Below are positions 57,350 to 57,761 of a stretch of 57,761 nucleotides of DNA, piece by piece. The position numbers and the translations under genes are program-made. Where the stretch lies: the NCBI GenBank assembly GCA_003133745.1, contig PKZD01000038.1, positions 17,865 through 75,625 of the forward strand, given 5' to 3'. This DNA comes from Candidatus Tyrphobacter aquilonaris (lineage in GTDB: Bacteria > Vulcanimicrobiota > Vulcanimicrobiia > Vulcanimicrobiales > Vulcanimicrobiaceae). Position 1 is the first letter of the stretch. Every line of letters begins with the position of its first letter. A model generated the notes under the pieces. That model saw only the letters and a list, made by a program, of their open reading frames with translations, did no database searches and was not told the DNA's origin.

Positions 57350-57761
57350 TGCGCGCGCTCTTCCCGAACGTCGTGCGCGGCCGCGCCGCGCTCGGCATCT
57401 TCGCGATCCGCGCGATCGTCGGTCTCGGATTCATCTTCCACGGCTACCAGAAGATGCACGATCCTCTCGGATGGATGGGCCCGCACGGTTTCGCGCCGCC
57501 GTGGCTGCAGGCGATCGTTGCCTTCGCCGAGTTCTTCGGCGGCTTCGCGCTCATTCTCGGCCTCTTGACGCCGCTGATCGCCGCGGTGCTTTCCATCGAC
57601 ATGATCACGGCGATATTCAAATTTCACATTCCGGCGGGGGGACATTTCGTCGGCGGACGCGGCTCGTTTGAAATACCCCTGCTCTACCTCGTCGTGATGA
57701 TCGCACTGCTGCTCGCCGGTCCCGGCGAATACTCGATCGACAGCAAGATATTCAAGCGCTA
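57346..57761 (+). CDS. DoxX family membrane protein, last stop base cut by window edge
   Basis: ALGIFAIRAIVGLGFIFHGYQKMHDPLGWMG...FAEFFGGFALILGLLTPLIAAVLSIDMITAI. Confidence 0.85.
   Translation, partial: MMRALFPNVVRGRAALGIFAIRAIVGLGFIFHGYQKMHDPLGWMGPHGFAPPWLQAIVAFAEFFGGFALILGLLTPLIAAVLSIDMITAIFKFHIPAGGHFVGGRGSFEIPLLYLVVMIALLLAGPGEYSIDSKIFKR

Noticed and set aside
1-57761. CRISPR arrays, prophage or integrase genes
   Set aside because: No regularly spaced repeats, phage structural genes or recombinase motifs were seen on either strand

Overview
High-GC bacterial chromosome segment, almost entirely coding. Phylum is not determinable from sequence alone; the gene content is reminiscent of Candidatus Eremiobacterota-like genomes, which is inference only. 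Recognisable blocks: (i) 1-3.8 kb, a BMP-type ABC transporter, a DUF5069-like protein, arginase and glutaredoxin. (ii) 4.9-6.6 kb, a lower-GC MT-A70 methyltransferase plus a PD-(D/E)XK-like protein, followed by the C-terminal fossil of a second MT-A70 gene. (iii) 6.7-14.8 kb, a tightly coupled tetrapyrrole operon (sirC-hemC fusion, hemB, hemL, rex, hemA, cobA-hemD fusion, DUF92). (iv) 16.5-26.8 kb, a cytochrome b-c fusion, Rieske, ccsA, resB, tatC, tatA, polyprenyl synthase and menG. Here the ancestral resB-ccsA junction is split by a ~3.2 kb block carrying malic enzyme, flanked by a 40-bp perfect direct repeat made of that junction. (v) 26.9-30.9 kb, PLD-like, tatD, metG, rsmI. (vi) 32.8-46.2 kb, a large Tad/Flp pilus locus with three Flp pilins, a fourth Flp-like pilin, TadE/G-like proteins, a CpaE-CpaF fusion, two prepilin peptidases and a P-loop/BTAD regulator. 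(vii) 46.4-57.8 kb, a NatAB-like ABC exporter, an NCS1 permease plus nicotinamidase, aminopeptidase P, peroxiredoxin, a BNR-repeat protein and DoxX. Strongest candidates for follow-up are the MT-A70/nuclease cassette with its fossil, the split resB-ccsA junction, several domain fusions, and the consistent 4-nt stop-codon overlap at convergent gene pairs. No tRNA, rRNA, CRISPR array or recognisable transposase was found.
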